A DNA stretch of 64,000 nt from Parafannyhessea umbonata. Its GTDB lineage: Bacteria > Actinomycetota > Coriobacteriia > Coriobacteriales > Atopobiaceae. The position numbers and the translations under genes were made by a program. Within the stretch, counting starts at the first letter, position 1. Each line of letters begins with the position of its first letter. The notes beneath the pieces were generated by a model, which did not search any database, was not told the DNA's origin, and saw only the letters and a list, made by a program, of their open reading frames with translations. Of the stretch, positions 1 to 9,118 are shown in pieces. Location: contig NZ_LT629759.1 in assembly GCF_900105025.1 (NCBI RefSeq), forward strand, positions 2,108,001-2,172,000, in the 5' to 3' direction.

Positions 1-416
1 TTCTCGGCAACCTGCTCTTTGGTAAGTCCCCTGCACGTTCCCTGGTACACGAATGTGCCGTCCGACGCGTGGGGCGCGCTTGCCGCGTGAAGCTCCGCCC
101 GCGAGCAAAAGCAAGGGTAGGTGAGGCCCCTTCCGCTCAGCGTTACCAACGCCTCCTGATAGGCGTCCGTACGTCTGCTTTGATAAAACGGTCCCTCGTC
201 CCAAGAGAGGCCAAGCCACTCGTAATCCCTCATGAGGTCATCGGCCACGCTCTGATTCTGGGCCCGTGGGTCGAGGTCCTCGATGCGCAGGATCATCTTG
301 CCGCCTGCGGCCCTAACGGAGGCCCATGCAAGGAGTGCCGAGAAGACATTGCCTAGGTGTATCTTGCCGGATGGCGTTGGAGCAAAGCGCCCGACTACGG
401 GTTGTCGTAACCTCAT
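1..416 (-). CDS. gluQ: Glutamyl-Q tRNA(Asp) synthetase, N-terminal part (truncated by window edge)
   Basis: Translating the minus strand from the ATG at 416 gives about 138 uninterrupted codons that run off the left edge. The start reads VVGRFAPTPSGKIHLGN, the class I aminoacyl-tRNA synthetase opening with the HIGH-like HLGN motif. MILRIEDLDP follows around residue 40, and CFCSRAEL, the start of a Cys zinc site, around residue 104. This is the pattern of the small GluRS paralogue (YadB/GluQ), which charges glutamate onto the queuosine of tRNA(Asp). The missing C-terminus prevents full separation from a standard GluRS, but the short linker between the IEDLDP segment and CFCSR favours GluQ. Confidence 0.8.
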   Translation of the reverse strand, partial: MRLRQPVVGRFAPTPSGKIHLGNVFSALLAWASVRAAGGKMILRIEDLDPRAQNQSVADDLMRDYEWLGLSWDEGPFYQSRRTDAYQEALVTLSGRGLTYPCFCSRAELHAASAPHASDGTFVYQGTCRGLTKEQVAE

Positions 417-770
417 GCAGTCGTTACTGGGTGATGTGTGAGTCAAGGTATCCATAAGCCCATGGTAGCCGTTGCCTCCTTTCGCGCGTACGGAAAGGGC
501 TTTTCCCGTCCCGAGTCGCATATACTCGCAATTCCTAGCACCGGATTGGTTCAGGGCTCTTCGATTACACCTAATATTGGAAGCAAAGATAGATATATGC
601 ATAAACATATTTTAAGAAACGCACATCTACCTTTGAAAACGAATTTCCTACCGTTTATAGAAATGAGAAAAACAGCTACACAATCTTGAGAAACGCGGTA
701 TAGTCTAGTCTCCGATTCGGAGGGCGGCGCGCAGGCGTCGCCTTAAGTCATTTAGGCATAGGAGGATAAA
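417..770. other. Gene-less AT-richer intergenic region between divergent gluQ and arcC
   Basis: No convincing gene. Positions 590-690 are clearly AT-richer than the surroundings. A TATAGT hexamer at 699-704 could be a -10 element for the downstream carbamate kinase gene, but no good -35 lies 16-18 bp upstream, so it is not listed separately. The Shine-Dalgarno AGGAGG at the right end belongs to arcC. Confidence 0.5.
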
Positions 771-1739
771 GTGTCCAAGGCATTTGGCAAGCCTAACCGC
801 GTCGTCATCGCCCTCGGCGGCAACGCCCTCGGCAACACCCCCGAGGAGCAGATCGCCAAGGTCCGCGCCGCGGCCCCGACGCTGCTCAAGGTCATCGAGC
901 AGGGCAACGAGATCATCATCACCCACGGCAACGGCCCGCAGGTCGGCATGATCCAGAACGCATTCGCTTACGCCCACAAGGATGACCCGGCGAAGATCCC
1001 CGCCATGGACCTCCCCGAGTGCGGCGCGATGTCCCAGGGCTACATCGGCTACCACCTGCAGCAGGCCATCGGTGCCGCCATGCACAAGGAGTACAAGCGC
1101 TGGCACGTCGCCTCCGTCGTGACCCAGATCGAGGTCGACCCCGACGATCCCGCGTTCAAGAACCCCACCAAGCCCATCGGTGCCTTCATGAGCAAGGAGG
1201 AGGCCGACGCCGAGCTCGAGAAGCACCCCGACTGGAACATGGTCGAGGACTCCGGCCGCGGCTACCGTCGCGTCGTCGCGTCCCCGCAGCCCAAGAAGAT
1301 CGTCGAGTACGAGAGCATCCTCAACCTCCTCGACAACGAGTTCATCGTCATCGCCTGCGGTGGTGGCGGAATCCCCGTCGTCCGTGACTACACCGACAAG
1401 GGCACCTACAAGGGCGTCGCTGCCGTCATCGACAAGGACATGGGCGGCGAGCTCCTCGCTGAGGACTGCTCCGCCGACATGCTCGTCCTGCTGACCGCCG
1501 TCGACCACGTTGCCATCAACTTTGGCAAGCCCGACCAGAAGGACCTCGAGGACATCACTGTCGGCGAGGCCAAGCAGTACGTCGAGGAGGGCCAGTTCGG
1601 CAAGGGCTCCATGGAGCCAAAGGTCAAGGCCGGCATCAAGTTCGCCGAGTCTCGCCCCGGCCGCGTCTGCATCATCGGCTCGCTCGAGAAGGCCGCCGAG
1701 GCCATGGCGGGCCTCTCCGGCACCCGCATCCACGCGTAG
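771..1739 (+). CDS. arcC: Carbamate kinase
   Basis: 322 aa, the usual carbamate kinase length. It begins with GTG behind the strong Shine-Dalgarno AGGAGG. RVVIALGGNALG near residue 10 is the nucleotide/carbamate-binding start of the amino acid kinase fold. THGNGPQVG near residue 45 and the ACGGGGIPV segment near residue 205 are further family signatures. It makes ATP from carbamoyl phosphate and ADP in the cytoplasm. No arginine deiminase is in the window, but putrescine carbamoyltransferase, agmatine deiminase and antiporters lie 8 kb downstream, so its likely partner is the agmatine route, in which it would be AguC. It is followed by a strong terminator and faces the convergent membrane LuxR gene. 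Confidence 0.95.
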   Translation: MSKAFGKPNRVVIALGGNALGNTPEEQIAKVRAAAPTLLKVIEQGNEIIITHGNGPQVGMIQNAFAYAHKDDPAKIPAMDLPECGAMSQGYIGYHLQQAIGAAMHKEYKRWHVASVVTQIEVDPDDPAFKNPTKPIGAFMSKEEADAELEKHPDWNMVEDSGRGYRRVVASPQPKKIVEYESILNLLDNEFIVIACGGGGIPVVRDYTDKGTYKGVAAVIDKDMGGELLAEDCSADMLVLLTAVDHVAINFGKPDQKDLEDITVGEAKQYVEEGQFGKGSMEPKVKAGIKFAESRPGRVCIIGSLEKAAEAMAGLSGTRIHA

Positions 1740-1784
1740 GCATTGCCTGCATAGGTGTTAAAGAGCGCCAAGCTTGAAAGCATA

Positions 1785-1820
1785 GGGAGGGTCGCGACGT
1801 GGTCGCGGCCCTCCCTTCTT
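1785..1820 (+). terminator. Rho-independent terminator after arcC
   Basis: GGGAGGG (1785-1791) pairs with CCCTCCC (1809-1815). The stem continues inward through GTCGCGAC/GGTCGCGG-type pairing, and TTCTT follows. It lies between the convergent arcC and membrane LuxR genes. Confidence 0.8.
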
Positions 1821-1837
1821 CATACATGTCGCCTTAC

Positions 1838-2824
1838 CTAGCTGCGCCAGAAGTCTTTCTTGAGATCCTCGCGGTTCGGCTGTCCGCACTTCTTCATGAT
1901 GTTGTGAAGGTGCGTCTTGATGGTTCCCTCCGCAAGTATCAGCTCAGACGCGATCTCGCGATTGGACTTGCCCTCGACGACGAGGGCAAGTATTTCTCGC
2001 TCGCGCTTTGAGAGGCTGTGCGCCTGTACGTACGCGGGAAGCCTGTCCTCGATGTGCTCTGTAAGCGAGCTGTTGTGCCTCGCGGCATCGATCTGGACCT
2101 CGGGTGGCTCGTTGAAGCGCAGCGCAAGGTCCCGCACGGTCTGGTAGATGGTGACCGCCGCGACGAAGATCATCATCAGGTTCTCGGATATGTTGCGACT
2201 CGAGAGGAAGACGCCGGTAAGCGGGCTGTTTGCGGCGGGGATGGGCGCAAGCAGGATAACGTAGGTGTCCTCGCAGACGATGGAGATGGTAAAGACGGGA
2301 AGTGTCAGGAATATGGGTCGTCTCTTTACCATGCGATGCTGGAACACCTCGTCCTTGTTCGAGCGATAGAGCCAGAAGGCATATCCAAGGCAGCTGAGTA
2401 TGGAGACCTGCCGCATGGTGTAGAAGAGCCATTGGCGCAGCGGGCCATAGGGGAGTAGAAGCAGGGTCAACGCCTGGGCCACGCAGAGCGCAATCGTCGG
2501 AAGGACTATTCGACGCGGTTCGCGCACATCGATGATGCCGAACACGATTTGCCAGAAGCAGGCGAGGATGACGGCTCCAATCAGTATTCTGAACGCGGGC
2601 TCGTCGACCGCATAGTAGTTCGCCGCTGTAACCGTTCCGACGTTCTGAAGAAGCCACTCGCCCCCAAAGATCTGGGTCAGCTCGACGAAGTAGGCAATGA
2701 AGAAGAGCGCCTGCGGAATGTATTTGAGCCGTCTTGAGACTATGTAAGCCGCAATCGAAATTGAAGCCGTGCTGAGACAGACGCACAGAACAACGATGGT
2801 GTACGTAAAGATGAGAGAGCTCAA
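1838..2824 (-). CDS. Seven-helix membrane LuxR-family regulator, AguR-like
   Basis: 328 aa from a TTG at 2824. The longer open frame to 2956 is rejected because GGAGG at 2836-2832 sits 7 nt before this TTG and the hydrophobic region begins immediately after it. About seven hydrophobic segments span residues 5-240. A LuxR helix-turn-helix follows at about 270-325 (SLSKREREILALVVEGKSN, then EIASELILAEGTIKTHLHNI). There is no receiver domain, so it is a one-component membrane sensor. AguR of Enterococcus and Lactococcus, the agmatine sensor, is described as a membrane LuxR protein of this general design. The gene sits convergent to carbamate kinase and 7 kb from the other agmatine genes, which makes an agmatine-sensing role a reasonable inference. 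Other membrane LuxR proteins are common in Coriobacteriia, so the ligand is unproven. Confidence 0.75.
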   Translation of the reverse strand: MSSLIFTYTIVVLCVCLSTASISIAAYIVSRRLKYIPQALFFIAYFVELTQIFGGEWLLQNVGTVTAANYYAVDEPAFRILIGAVILACFWQIVFGIIDVREPRRIVLPTIALCVAQALTLLLLPYGPLRQWLFYTMRQVSILSCLGYAFWLYRSNKDEVFQHRMVKRRPIFLTLPVFTISIVCEDTYVILLAPIPAANSPLTGVFLSSRNISENLMMIFVAAVTIYQTVRDLALRFNEPPEVQIDAARHNSSLTEHIEDRLPAYVQAHSLSKREREILALVVEGKSNREIASELILAEGTIKTHLHNIMKKCGQPNREDLKKDFWRS

Positions 2825-3051
2825 ATCCACACCTCCGCAGCAACATAAGCCAACAGAAAAACTGTCTGACCGATGAATGCTAGTCATTCTGGCATATCTT
2901 TTTGGGCTTTTCGAAAGTCCGGCGTACATGCGGTGGCAATCACATCCGAATGCCACGGCTGCCGCGCGTTGGAAGGTATCTGCCAGAAACCCTCTTTCTT
3001 TCGATAGTCTTTGACACGCTCAAAAAGACTACATGTGAGTGCCGGGACCAA

Positions 3052-3771
3052 ATGCCATTCGACGGGCTGTGGGTACACTGGATGAACGAGCATTCGATCA
3101 AGGAGGTAAGTGTGCCGGACGCAGATCTCAATGATGGCGAGTTCATGCTTGGAAAGCCCGCAATCGTCTGCAGGTGGAGACTCTCGAACAAGACGCTTCC
3201 CTTGGAAAATAGGCACCTAAGGGCTCTTGGAGCAAGGCATACGCGTACGAGGAGGGTGCAGAAGGAGCTCGTAGCCTGGGCAAAGCAGCATATTGAGTGG
3301 ACGCTGGGCGACGGCGCGGCGGCCAACCCCGATGGTGTGCTCATGATGATCGTGGACACGGAGGGTCGAGCTGCGATGTCCGTAGGTCCCTATGAGGAAC
3401 TGGAGGACACGCGCCTGGCTGCGCTCTGCGCTCGAGCCGACCTCGCCCGCCGTGAGGCGGAGGAAGTGGGCGTTGCGCCCGAGGCGCTCTGGCTTGCGAG
3501 CGAGGGAACCCTCATTCGCGAAGGCACCCCCGGCATGGTGCCCGCCGGCGCCGTCTCTCTGGTCACCGACCTAGCAAAGACGATGGGCATCCACATCAGA
3601 TACGTCGACGAACTGCTGGAGAAGGTCCAGGGTCGTCGTATCGATTTCGACGAGGCGTTCCTCGTGTCGGACGAGCATGGCGTTGTCCCGGCGAGCGACT
3701 TTCCGGGTCCCGAGGGTCGGCGCTTCTCCGAAGGGTACGAAAGGTTGCTCGAGCGTGCAAAAAAGAAATGA
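3052..3771 (+). CDS. PLP fold-type IV (class IV) aminotransferase-like protein, probable catalytic Lys missing
   Basis: About 239 aa from ATG 3052. The start is uncertain because no strong Shine-Dalgarno is seen and the frame is open upstream to 2902. The layout follows class IV aminotransferases (BCAT/DAAT/ADC lyase): an EVSVPDADLNDGEF opening, PLENRHLRAL near residue 55, then LASEGTLIREGTPGMVPAG where the family has its E-G-x-x-x-N turn. VTDLAKTMGIHIRY and DEAFLVSDEHGVVPASDFPG match the C-terminal half. The lysine that binds PLP normally precedes the ARREA-like helix; here that stretch is EDTRLAALCARADLARREAE, with no lysine. It may be a non-catalytic relative or a member of a divergent subfamily. 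It stands alone between the LuxR gene and nifJ. Confidence 0.6.
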   Translation: MPFDGLWVHWMNEHSIKEVSVPDADLNDGEFMLGKPAIVCRWRLSNKTLPLENRHLRALGARHTRTRRVQKELVAWAKQHIEWTLGDGAAANPDGVLMMIVDTEGRAAMSVGPYEELEDTRLAALCARADLARREAEEVGVAPEALWLASEGTLIREGTPGMVPAGAVSLVTDLAKTMGIHIRYVDELLEKVQGRRIDFDEAFLVSDEHGVVPASDFPGPEGRRFSEGYERLLERAKKK

Positions 3772-3780
3772 GGCCCAAAC

Positions 3781-3841
3781 TGGCAATGAGCTGAGAAAAC
3801 GTAATCCCTACTAAAAACGGGGTAATTACGCTTGCCATTTT
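3781..3841. promoter_or_regulatory. Nested inverted repeat upstream of nifJ
   Basis: TGGCAA (3781-3786) pairs with TTGCCA (3832-3837). Inside it CGTAAT pairs with ATTACG, with CCC/GGGG further in, and TTTT follows. It could terminate the preceding gene or be a leader or operator element of nifJ. The sequence alone does not decide. Confidence 0.4.
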
Positions 3842-4007
3842 GTAGGAATATTGCATCCGCTTTGAGTGATAATACAAGTGTATGTGCGTCGATGTAATTC
3901 GGCGCGCATCATGTTGGCAGTAGCGACGAGAGCTTTCCCTCGTGATCCTGTGCCACGTGCCAAATCAACGGGCGCTTGGCAGTGCCCGGTGGATGTAAGG
4001 AGAGGAT

Positions 4008-7000
4008 ATGGAACGTAAGTTCAAATCGATGGACGGCAACGAGGCTGCTGGCTGGGTCTCGTATGCATTCACCGAGGTGGCGGGCATCTACCCGATCACT
4101 CCCTCGAGCCCCATGGCCGACCATGTCGACCAGTGGGCGGCAAAGGGTCTGAAGAACATCTTCGGTAACCCCGTCAAGATCATCGAAATGGAGTCTGAGG
4201 CTGGCGCCTCCGGCACTGTGCACGGCTCTCTTGGCGCAGGTGCGCTGACCACCACCTACACCGCTTCTCAGGGCCTGCTCCTGATGATTCCGAACATGTA
4301 CAAGATCGCCGCCGAGGGCCTACCTGGCGTCTTCCACGTTTCCGCACGTACCGTCGCAACGCAGGCGCTGAACATCTTCGGTGACCACTCCGATGTCATG
4401 GCTTGCCGCCAGACCGGCTTCGCCATGCTGGCTGAGGGCAACGTGCAGGAGGTCATGGACCTCGCTCCCGTCGCCCACCTTGCCGCCATTTCCGGCAAGA
4501 CCCCGTTCCTGAACTTCTTCGACGGCTTCCGCACCTCGCACGAGATCCAGAAGGTTGCCGTCTGGGACTTCGACGACCTCAAGGACATGGTCGACTGGAA
4601 GTCTCTGCAGGAGTTCCGCGATCACGCCCTGAACCCGGAGCACCCGCACGCTCGTGGCTCGCACGAGAACGGCGACGTCTTCTTCCAGCACCGTGAGGCC
4701 TGCAACAGCAGGTATGACGCGCTCCCCGAGATCGTCCAGGGCTACATGGACAAGATCAACGAGAAGCTCGGCACCAGCTACCACCTGTTCGACTACTATG
4801 GCGCCGACGACGCAGACCGCGTCGTCGTCTGCATGGGCTCCTTCTGCGACACGCTCGAGGAGGTCATCGACTACCTCAACGCCCACGGCGAGAAGGTCGG
4901 CCTGGTCAAGGTTCGCCTCTATCGTCCTTGGTCCATCAAGGACTTCGTCGCGGCCCTGCCGAAGAGCGTCAAGAAGATCGCAGTTCTCGACCGCACCAAG
5001 GAGCCCGGCTCCATTGGCGAGCCTCTCTACCAGGACGTCGTTACCGCCCTCTACGAGGCCGGCATGTCCGATCTCGTCGTGACCGGCGGCCGTTATGGCC
5101 TCGGTTCCAAGGACGAGCCTCCCGCGGCCGCGTTCTCCGTCTTCGAGGAGCTCAAGAAGGACGAGCCGAAGCGCGAGTTCACCCTCGGCATTGTGGATGA
5201 CCTCACCAACCTCTCGCTCCCGATGGATCCGGACGCCCCCAACACTGCGGCTCCTGGCACCATCGAGTGCAAGTTCTGGGGTCTCGGCGGCGACGGTACC
5301 GTCGGTGCGAACAAGAACTCCATCAAGATCATCGGCGACCACACGGACAAGTACGTCCAGGCCTACTTCCAGTACGACTCCAAGAAGACCGGCGGCGTCA
5401 CCATCTCGCACCTGCGCTTTGGCGATAGCCCCATTCGCTCGCCGTACTACGTCACCAAGGCCGACTTCGTTGCCTGCCACAACCCCAGCTACATCGTCAA
5501 GGGCTTCAAGATGGTCCGCGACGTCAAGCCGGGCGGCACCTTCCTGGTCAACTGCCAGTGGGATGACGCCGAGTTCGCAGAGAAGATGCCTGCCGAGGCG
5601 AAGCGCTACATTGCCAAGAACAACATCTCCGTCTACCTGATCGACGCAATCGACCTTGCGGCGAAGGTCGGCATGGGCAAGCGCACCAACACGGTGCTCC
5701 AGTCCGCGTTCTTCGCCCTGGCGAAGGTCCTTCCCGCCGAGGATGCCCTCAAGTACATGAAGGACGCCGCGGAGAAGTCCTACGCCAAGAAGGGCCAGGC
5801 CATCGTCGAGGCCAACTGGAAGGCAATCGACGCCGGTGCGACCGCGTTCCGCAAGTTCGACGTTCCTGCCGACTGGGCTGAGGCCGAGGATGTCAAGCAC
5901 GAGGTCAAGCTTGAGGGCCGCGACGCCATCGTCAAGCAGGTCCGCGAGCTCCTCTTCCCGATCGACAAGATGGATGGCGACTCGCTGCCCGTCTCCGCCT
6001 TCAAGGACAACCCCGACGGTCAGTGGGAGCTTGGTGCCTCCGCGTACGAGAAGCGCGGCACCGCGGTCATGGTCCCGCGCTGGGATCCCAGCAAGTGCAT
6101 CCAGTGCTGCAACTGCGCGTTCGTGTGCCCGCACGCGACCATTCGTCCGGTTGCCATGAACGCCGACGAGGCGGCCGCCGCTCCTGAGGCCATGAAGACC
6201 ACCGACCTCAAGATGCCGAAGAACACCGGCTACACCTTCTCCATCGTCGTGTCTCCGCTGGACTGCATGGGCTGCTACAACTGCCTGTACGCCTGCCCGA
6301 AGAGCGACTACAAGAACGGTGGCGCCCTTACCATGGTGCCGCAGGAGGAAGAGGCCGCTCAGGCAGAGGTCTGGGATTACGCCGTCAACAAGGTGAGCGA
6401 GAAGAGCGAGCTCGCCAGCGACAAGAACCCCAAGGGCTCCCAGTTCCACAAGCCCCTGCTCGAGTTCTCCGGCTCCTGCGCCGGCTGCGCCGAGACCTCC
6501 TATGCGCGTCTCGTCACCCAGCTCTTCGGCGACCGCATGTTCATCAGCAACGCGACCGGCTGCTCCTCGATCTGGGGCAACCCGGCTGCAACCTCGCCGT
6601 TCACCGTCAACGCCGAGGGCCATGGCCCCGCTTGGAACAACTCGCTGTTCGAGGACAACGCCGAGCACGGCCTCGGTCTGAAGCTTGGCTATGACGCCGA
6701 GCAGGATCGTCTTGCTACCATGACCGAGCAGCTCATCGAGACCGAGGGCATCCCCGAGAGCCTCAAGGAGTCTGCGGCCGCATGGCTCGCCGCAAAGGAC
6801 AAGACCGCTGAGTCCAAGGCTGCTGCCGCCGAGTACGTGGCACAGCTCGAGGCCGACGGCTCCGACGCCTCCAAGGCTATCCTCGCCGACAAGTCCTACC
6901 TCTCCAAGAAGTCCTTCTGGATCTTCGGCGGCGACGGCTGGGCATACGACATCGGCTTCGGCGGCCTCGATCACGTGCTTGCCTCTGGCAACAACGTGAA

Positions 7001-7565
7001 CGTCTTCGTCTTCGACACCGAGGTCTACTCCAACACGGGTGGCCAGGCCTCCAAGGCTTCCAACCTTGGCCAGGTCGCGCAGTTCGCCGCTGCGGGCAAG
7101 ACTACCAAGAAGAAGTCGCTTGCCGAGATCGAGATGTCCTATGGCTACGTCTACGTCGCTCAGGTCGCCATGGGCGCCAACCCGATGCAGACCCTGAAGG
7201 CCATCGCCGAGGCCGAGGCCTACGACGGACCGTCCCTGATCATCGGCTACAGCCCCTGCGAGATGCACTCCATCGCCAAGGGTGGCATGATGCACGCACA
7301 GGAAGAGATGAAGAAGGCAGTCGACTGCGGCTACTGGAACCTCTTCCGCTTCAACCCCGCTGCTCCTGCCGGCAAGAAGTTCACCCTCGACTCCAAGGAG
7401 CCGAAGGAGGGCTACCAGGAGTTCCTGATGAACGAGGCTCGCTATAGCCGCCTCACGCGCGAGTTCCCCGAGCGCGCAAAGGAGCTCTTCGCCGAGAACG
7501 AGGCTGCGGCAATGGCTCGCTACGAGCACCTGCTCAAGCTCAAGGCCATGTACGCCGAGGCATAG
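4008..7565 (+). CDS. nifJ: Pyruvate:ferredoxin (flavodoxin) oxidoreductase
   Basis: 1185 aa, the length of single-chain homodimeric PFOR, with Shine-Dalgarno AAGGAGAGG before ATG. It decarboxylates pyruvate to acetyl-CoA and CO2 and reduces ferredoxin or flavodoxin. YPITPSSPMADHVDQW near residue 25 is the pyrimidine-binding start of domain I. Two ferredoxin-type 4Fe-4S motifs follow in the middle (CIQCCNCAFVCP and CMGCYNCLYACP). SCAGCAE, NATGCSSIWG and a late SPCEMH supply the cysteines of the proximal cluster. GDGWAYDIGFGG followed by a YSNTGGQ segment is the thiamine diphosphate site. All key residues are present. It is monocistronic with its own terminator, as expected for the central pyruvate enzyme of a fermenter. 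Confidence 0.98.
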   Translation: MERKFKSMDGNEAAGWVSYAFTEVAGIYPITPSSPMADHVDQWAAKGLKNIFGNPVKIIEMESEAGASGTVHGSLGAGALTTTYTASQGLLLMIPNMYKIAAEGLPGVFHVSARTVATQALNIFGDHSDVMACRQTGFAMLAEGNVQEVMDLAPVAHLAAISGKTPFLNFFDGFRTSHEIQKVAVWDFDDLKDMVDWKSLQEFRDHALNPEHPHARGSHENGDVFFQHREACNSRYDALPEIVQGYMDKINEKLGTSYHLFDYYGADDADRVVVCMGSFCDTLEEVIDYLNAHGEKVGLVKVRLYRPWSIKDFVAALPKSVKKIAVLDRTKEPGSIGEPLYQDVVTALYEAGMSDLVVTGGRYGLGSKDEPPAAAFSVFEELKKDEPKREFTLGIVDDLTNLSLPMDPDAPNTAAPGTIECKFWGLGGDGTVGANKNSIKIIGDHTDKYVQAYFQYDSKKTGGVTISHLRFGDSPIRSPYYVTKADFVACHNPSYIVKGFKMVRDVKPGGTFLVNCQWDDAEFAEKMPAEAKRYIAKNNISVYLIDAIDLAAKVGMGKRTNTVLQSAFFALAKVLPAEDALKYMKDAAEKSYAKKGQAIVEANWKAIDAGATAFRKFDVPADWAEAEDVKHEVKLEGRDAIVKQVRELLFPIDKMDGDSLPVSAFKDNPDGQWELGASAYEKRGTAVMVPRWDPSKCIQCCNCAFVCPHATIRPVAMNADEAAAAPEAMKTTDLKMPKNTGYTFSIVVSPLDCMGCYNCLYACPKSDYKNGGALTMVPQEEEAAQAEVWDYAVNKVSEKSELASDKNPKGSQFHKPLLEFSGSCAGCAETSYARLVTQLFGDRMFISNATGCSSIWGNPAATSPFTVNAEGHGPAWNNSLFEDNAEHGLGLKLGYDAEQDRLATMTEQLIETEGIPESLKESAAAWLAAKDKTAESKAAAAEYVAQLEADGSDASKAILADKSYLSKKSFWIFGGDGWAYDIGFGGLDHVLASGNNVNVFVFDTEVYSNTGGQASKASNLGQVAQFAAAGKTTKKKSLAEIEMSYGYVYVAQVAMGANPMQTLKAIAEAEAYDGPSLIIGYSPCEMHSIAKGGMMHAQEEMKKAVDCGYWNLFRFNPAAPAGKKFTLDSKEPKEGYQEFLMNEARYSRLTREFPERAKELFAENEAAAMARYEHLLKLKAMYAEA

Positions 7566-7599
7566 GGAGAAGAACACACTCCGCTAGCCGATAGCTAGG

Positions 7600-7638
7600 A
7601 GAACCGGTCGCGACACAGTTCGTGGCCGGTTCTTTTTT
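7600..7638 (+). terminator. Rho-independent terminator after nifJ
   Basis: AGAACCGG (7600-7607) pairs with CCGGTTCT (7626-7633). The stem continues as CGCGA/TCGTG around a short CACAGT loop and is followed by a T-run. Confidence 0.92.
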
Positions 7639-7849
7639 ATAACGCCACGCCCCCTTGTCGCACCGCCATGCGATGTCTTGTGTACCATTAGCGATAACAA
7701 TTCGTAGCGTTACGTCCGCCATGGTATGTTTTCGCAAGCTTGTGGCTCCGCTGCCTGGCGTGTTGGTATGGAGGGCCATGCTCCCTTGCCACCCGGCGGA
7801 CATGCGCTGCATCGCGAAGGTTTATCACGTACTCTGGAGGTGCAGGAAA

Positions 7850-9013
7850 TTGGCAGGCAACAGCTTCTCCCTCAAGGCTCGCGGTTTGTTCCTTCCCGCA
7901 GGCTTCCGTGCCGGTGGCTTTCTGGAAGTGCGCGATGGAGTCATCGTAGGTGTTTCGGATGCCCCCTCGCCGGATCTCGAGGTGGTCGACTACGGTGACG
8001 CCACCGTGGCGCCGGGCTTCGTTGACACTCACATACACGGTTACGCAAACCACGACTTCATGGACTGTGACCCAAACGGTAATCGTAAGATTCTTGATGC
8101 TCTTGCGCACAAAGGGACCACGTCCATCCTTGCAACTACCTTGACCGCATCAACTGACGCTATCGACAAGGCGTGCGCCGGCGTCGCGAAGACCGTGGAG
8201 GAGCGCCCCGCTGGCTCGACCGAGGCTCGCATCCAGGGAATCTTTCTGGAAGGCCCGTTCTTCACGGAGAAGCACAAGGGTGCGCAGAATCCCGCCTACC
8301 TTTGCGACCCCAGCCTCGACAAGCTGAGGCAATGGCAGCGGTCCGCGCATGGCCTCATTCGAAAGAGCGCCCTCGCGCCCGAGCGCAAGGGCTCCGACGC
8401 ATACGTGCGCGGCGCCGCAAAGATGGGCGTCGTCACCGCGCTTGGCCACTCCGACGCCACGTGTGAGCAGGGTCGTCACGCCGTGGACGCCGGCGCATCG
8501 GTCTTCGTCCACACGTACAACGGCATGAGCGGCCTGCACCACCGCACCCCTGGCCTCGTAGGCTGTGCCATGACCACCGACAACACGTACGCGGAGCTCA
8601 TCTGCGACGGTCTGCACGTCATGCCCGCCGCAGTCGACGCGCTCGTGCGCGCGAAGGGTTGGAGCGAAGTGGCGCTGGTTAGCGACTGCCTGCGCTGTGG
8701 CGGCATGCCCGAAGGCGACTACATGCTCGGCGAGCTCCCCATCGTGCTGCGCGACGGCGTCGCGCGCCTGCGTGACGAGAACAACATCGCGGGCTCCATC
8801 CTCACCATGGGCGGCGCGGTGCGTAACATCGTCGACTGGGGCGTCGAGTCACTGGAGCACGCCGTCGCCATGGCAACCATCGTGCCTGCGCGCTCCGCGG
8901 GAATCGCTGATCGCTGCGGCCAGATTCTGCCCGGTCGTGACGCGGACCTGGTGGTGCTTGGTGCAGACCTCTCCGTTCGCGCGACCTACGTCGGTGGCGT
9001 GCTCGTCAAGTAG
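7850..9013 (+). CDS. nagA: N-acetylglucosamine-6-phosphate deacetylase
   Basis: 387 aa from TTG 7850, chosen because GGAGG lies 9 nt upstream and the family length is about 380. It removes acetate from GlcNAc-6-phosphate to give glucosamine-6-phosphate in amino-sugar catabolism and cell-wall recycling. Amidohydrolase motifs appear in order: PGFVDTHIHG, a GIFLEGPFF metal-binding Glu, TALGHSDAT with a metal His, HTYNGMSG with the second His, ICDGLHV, the VSDCLRCGGM catalytic Asp region and GSILTMGGAVRN. No nagB or sugar PTS gene lies next to it. It is flanked on both sides by terminators, so it is probably a single transcription unit. Confidence 0.92.
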   Translation: MAGNSFSLKARGLFLPAGFRAGGFLEVRDGVIVGVSDAPSPDLEVVDYGDATVAPGFVDTHIHGYANHDFMDCDPNGNRKILDALAHKGTTSILATTLTASTDAIDKACAGVAKTVEERPAGSTEARIQGIFLEGPFFTEKHKGAQNPAYLCDPSLDKLRQWQRSAHGLIRKSALAPERKGSDAYVRGAAKMGVVTALGHSDATCEQGRHAVDAGASVFVHTYNGMSGLHHRTPGLVGCAMTTDNTYAELICDGLHVMPAAVDALVRAKGWSEVALVSDCLRCGGMPEGDYMLGELPIVLRDGVARLRDENNIAGSILTMGGAVRNIVDWGVESLEHAVAMATIVPARSAGIADRCGQILPGRDADLVVLGADLSVRATYVGGVLVK

Positions 9014-9029
9014 GGTAGAAGTGCTGCTC

Positions 9030-9041
9030 GGCGAGAAGATC
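9030..9041 (+). repeat. Variant copy of the dispersed GGCGAGAAG-type 12-mer
   Basis: GGCGAGAAGATC lies just after the nagA stop and before its terminator. It is one of the variant copies of the 12-mer described in the findings. Confidence 0.6.
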
Positions 9042-9081
9042 GGTCCCCCATTACCGAGATCATGACAAGGACCATTGCAAG

Positions 9082-9118
9082 CCTGGTTCCCAACAACGCG
9101 TTGGGGGCCAGGTTTTTT
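9082..9118 (+). terminator. Rho-independent terminator after nagA
   Basis: A 13-bp stem formed by CCTGGTTCCCAAC (from 9082) and GTTGGGGGCCAGG, with an AACGC loop, is followed by TTTTTT. Confidence 0.93.

Noticed and set aside
438-689. Open frame of 83 codons between gluQ and arcC
   Set aside because: No Shine-Dalgarno, AT-rich and without family resemblance; it lies in the divergent promoter region.
771-1739. Arginine deiminase pathway
   Set aside because: No arginine deiminase or arginine/ornithine antiporter signature in the window. The carbamoyltransferase has the putrescine-type YGLYDAE segment.
2825-2956. N-terminal extension of the membrane LuxR protein
   Set aside because: It would overlap the divergent gene's leader, lacks a ribosome site, and is not membrane-like. 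TTG 2824 has a well placed GGAGG.
4320-7577. 1085-codon open frame antisense to nifJ
   Set aside because: A shadow of high-GC third positions opposite a fully recognised gene. It is Leu/Val/Gly/Asp-rich without motifs.
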